DNA from: a bacterium
GTDB taxonomy: Bacteria > SZUA-79 > Acidulodesulfobacterales > Acidulodesulfobacteraceae
DNA: 22,450 nt
Direction: 5' to 3'
NCBI GenBank assembly: GCA_021784835.1
Contig: JAJYHI010000154.1
Coordinates: 1-22,450 of the forward strand
Part shown: one piece after another, positions 22,297-22,450 of the stretch
Layout: each line of letters begins with the position of its first letter
Numbering within the stretch: the first letter of the stretch is position 1
The notes under the pieces: generated by a model
Told to the model about the DNA's origin: nothing
The model's input: the letters and a program-made list of their open reading frames with translations, nothing else
Databases searched by the model: none
Position numbers and translations under genes: made by a program

Positions 22297-22372
22297 GGGG
22301 CTGTAGCTCAGTTGGCAGAGCGCTTGCATGGCATGCAAGAGGTCGTCGGTTCGACCCCGATCAGCTCCACCA
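22297..22372 (+). tRNA. tRNA-Ala (anticodon GGC)
   Basis: This 76-nt cloverleaf has an encoded CCA end (22370-22372). The acceptor arm GGGGCTG pairs with CAGCTCC and includes the G3-U70 wobble pair that identifies alanine tRNAs. The D arm contains GCTCAGTTGGCAGAGC. The anticodon arm is CTTGC-ATGGCAT-GCAAG, giving GGC, which reads GCC and GCU. The T arm has GGTTCGACCCC. The remaining 78 bp to the window end show nothing recognisable. Confidence 0.97.
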
Positions 22373-22450
22373 GTTATTGGCAACGAAATTAACTGTATAG
22401 GATTTTCATACATAGTATCAAGATAATTTAAGAATAAGCAAGAAACATAA

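Overview
The window is AT-rich chromosomal DNA of a motile, piliated, didermic bacterium. Its core is a sulfur-oxidising heterodisulfide-reductase-like (sHdr) cluster. Gene content (sHdr, type IV pilus secretin, polar-type flagellin block, FolE2, GT39 glycosyltransferase), low GC and flagellar surface proteins almost free of charged residues suggest a sulfur-cycling, possibly acidophilic proteobacterium or deltaproteobacteria-like lineage. An uncultivated acid-mine group such as Acidulodesulfobacterales would fit. This placement is inference; no rRNA or other phylogenetic marker was compared.

Layout. 1-2997 (minus strand): flagellar filament genes fliC, flaG, fliD and the first codons of fliS. 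3248-6146 (minus): folE2, aroC, aroK (folate/queuosine precursor and shikimate-pathway genes). 6191-10483 (minus): complete pilMNOPQ type IV pilus alignment and secretin operon, with an AT-rich terminator before folE2. 10715-12271 (plus): a polytopic GT39 glycosyltransferase. 12294-18029 (minus): sHdr operon in the order C1-B1-A-hyp-C2-B2. 18150-19595 (minus): a ferritin-like diiron domain fused to a formate/nitrite-type channel, divergent from an MFS transporter (19735-21102, plus). 21123-22049 (minus): tandem-Usp protein. 22297-22372 (plus): tRNA-Ala(GGC).

The main unexpected signal is a set of perfect palindromes with a single-base centre (39-51 bp). Copies lie in frame inside aroC (4509-4547) and folE2 (5624-5674), immediately upstream of the aroC ribosome binding site (5106-5144), and, with a different sequence, between flaG and fliC (2042-2080). 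The shared core has one reading frame that is open with either centre base, and both intragenic copies use it, adding a K-G-S-E-[LF]-N-S-D-P-F peptide to two essential-type enzymes. The behaviour resembles Rickettsia palindromic elements. A second family, REP-like hairpins built on GGATTCCCGC...GCGGGAATGAC, occurs at 5170-5194, 15893-15968, 17193-17218 and 17292-17318; the last three lie inside the sHdr operon.

Two divergent genes at 19595/19735 have good sigma70-type promoters ending about 7 nt before the start codons, predicting leaderless mRNAs. Between them are two pairs of 12-bp-period direct repeats.
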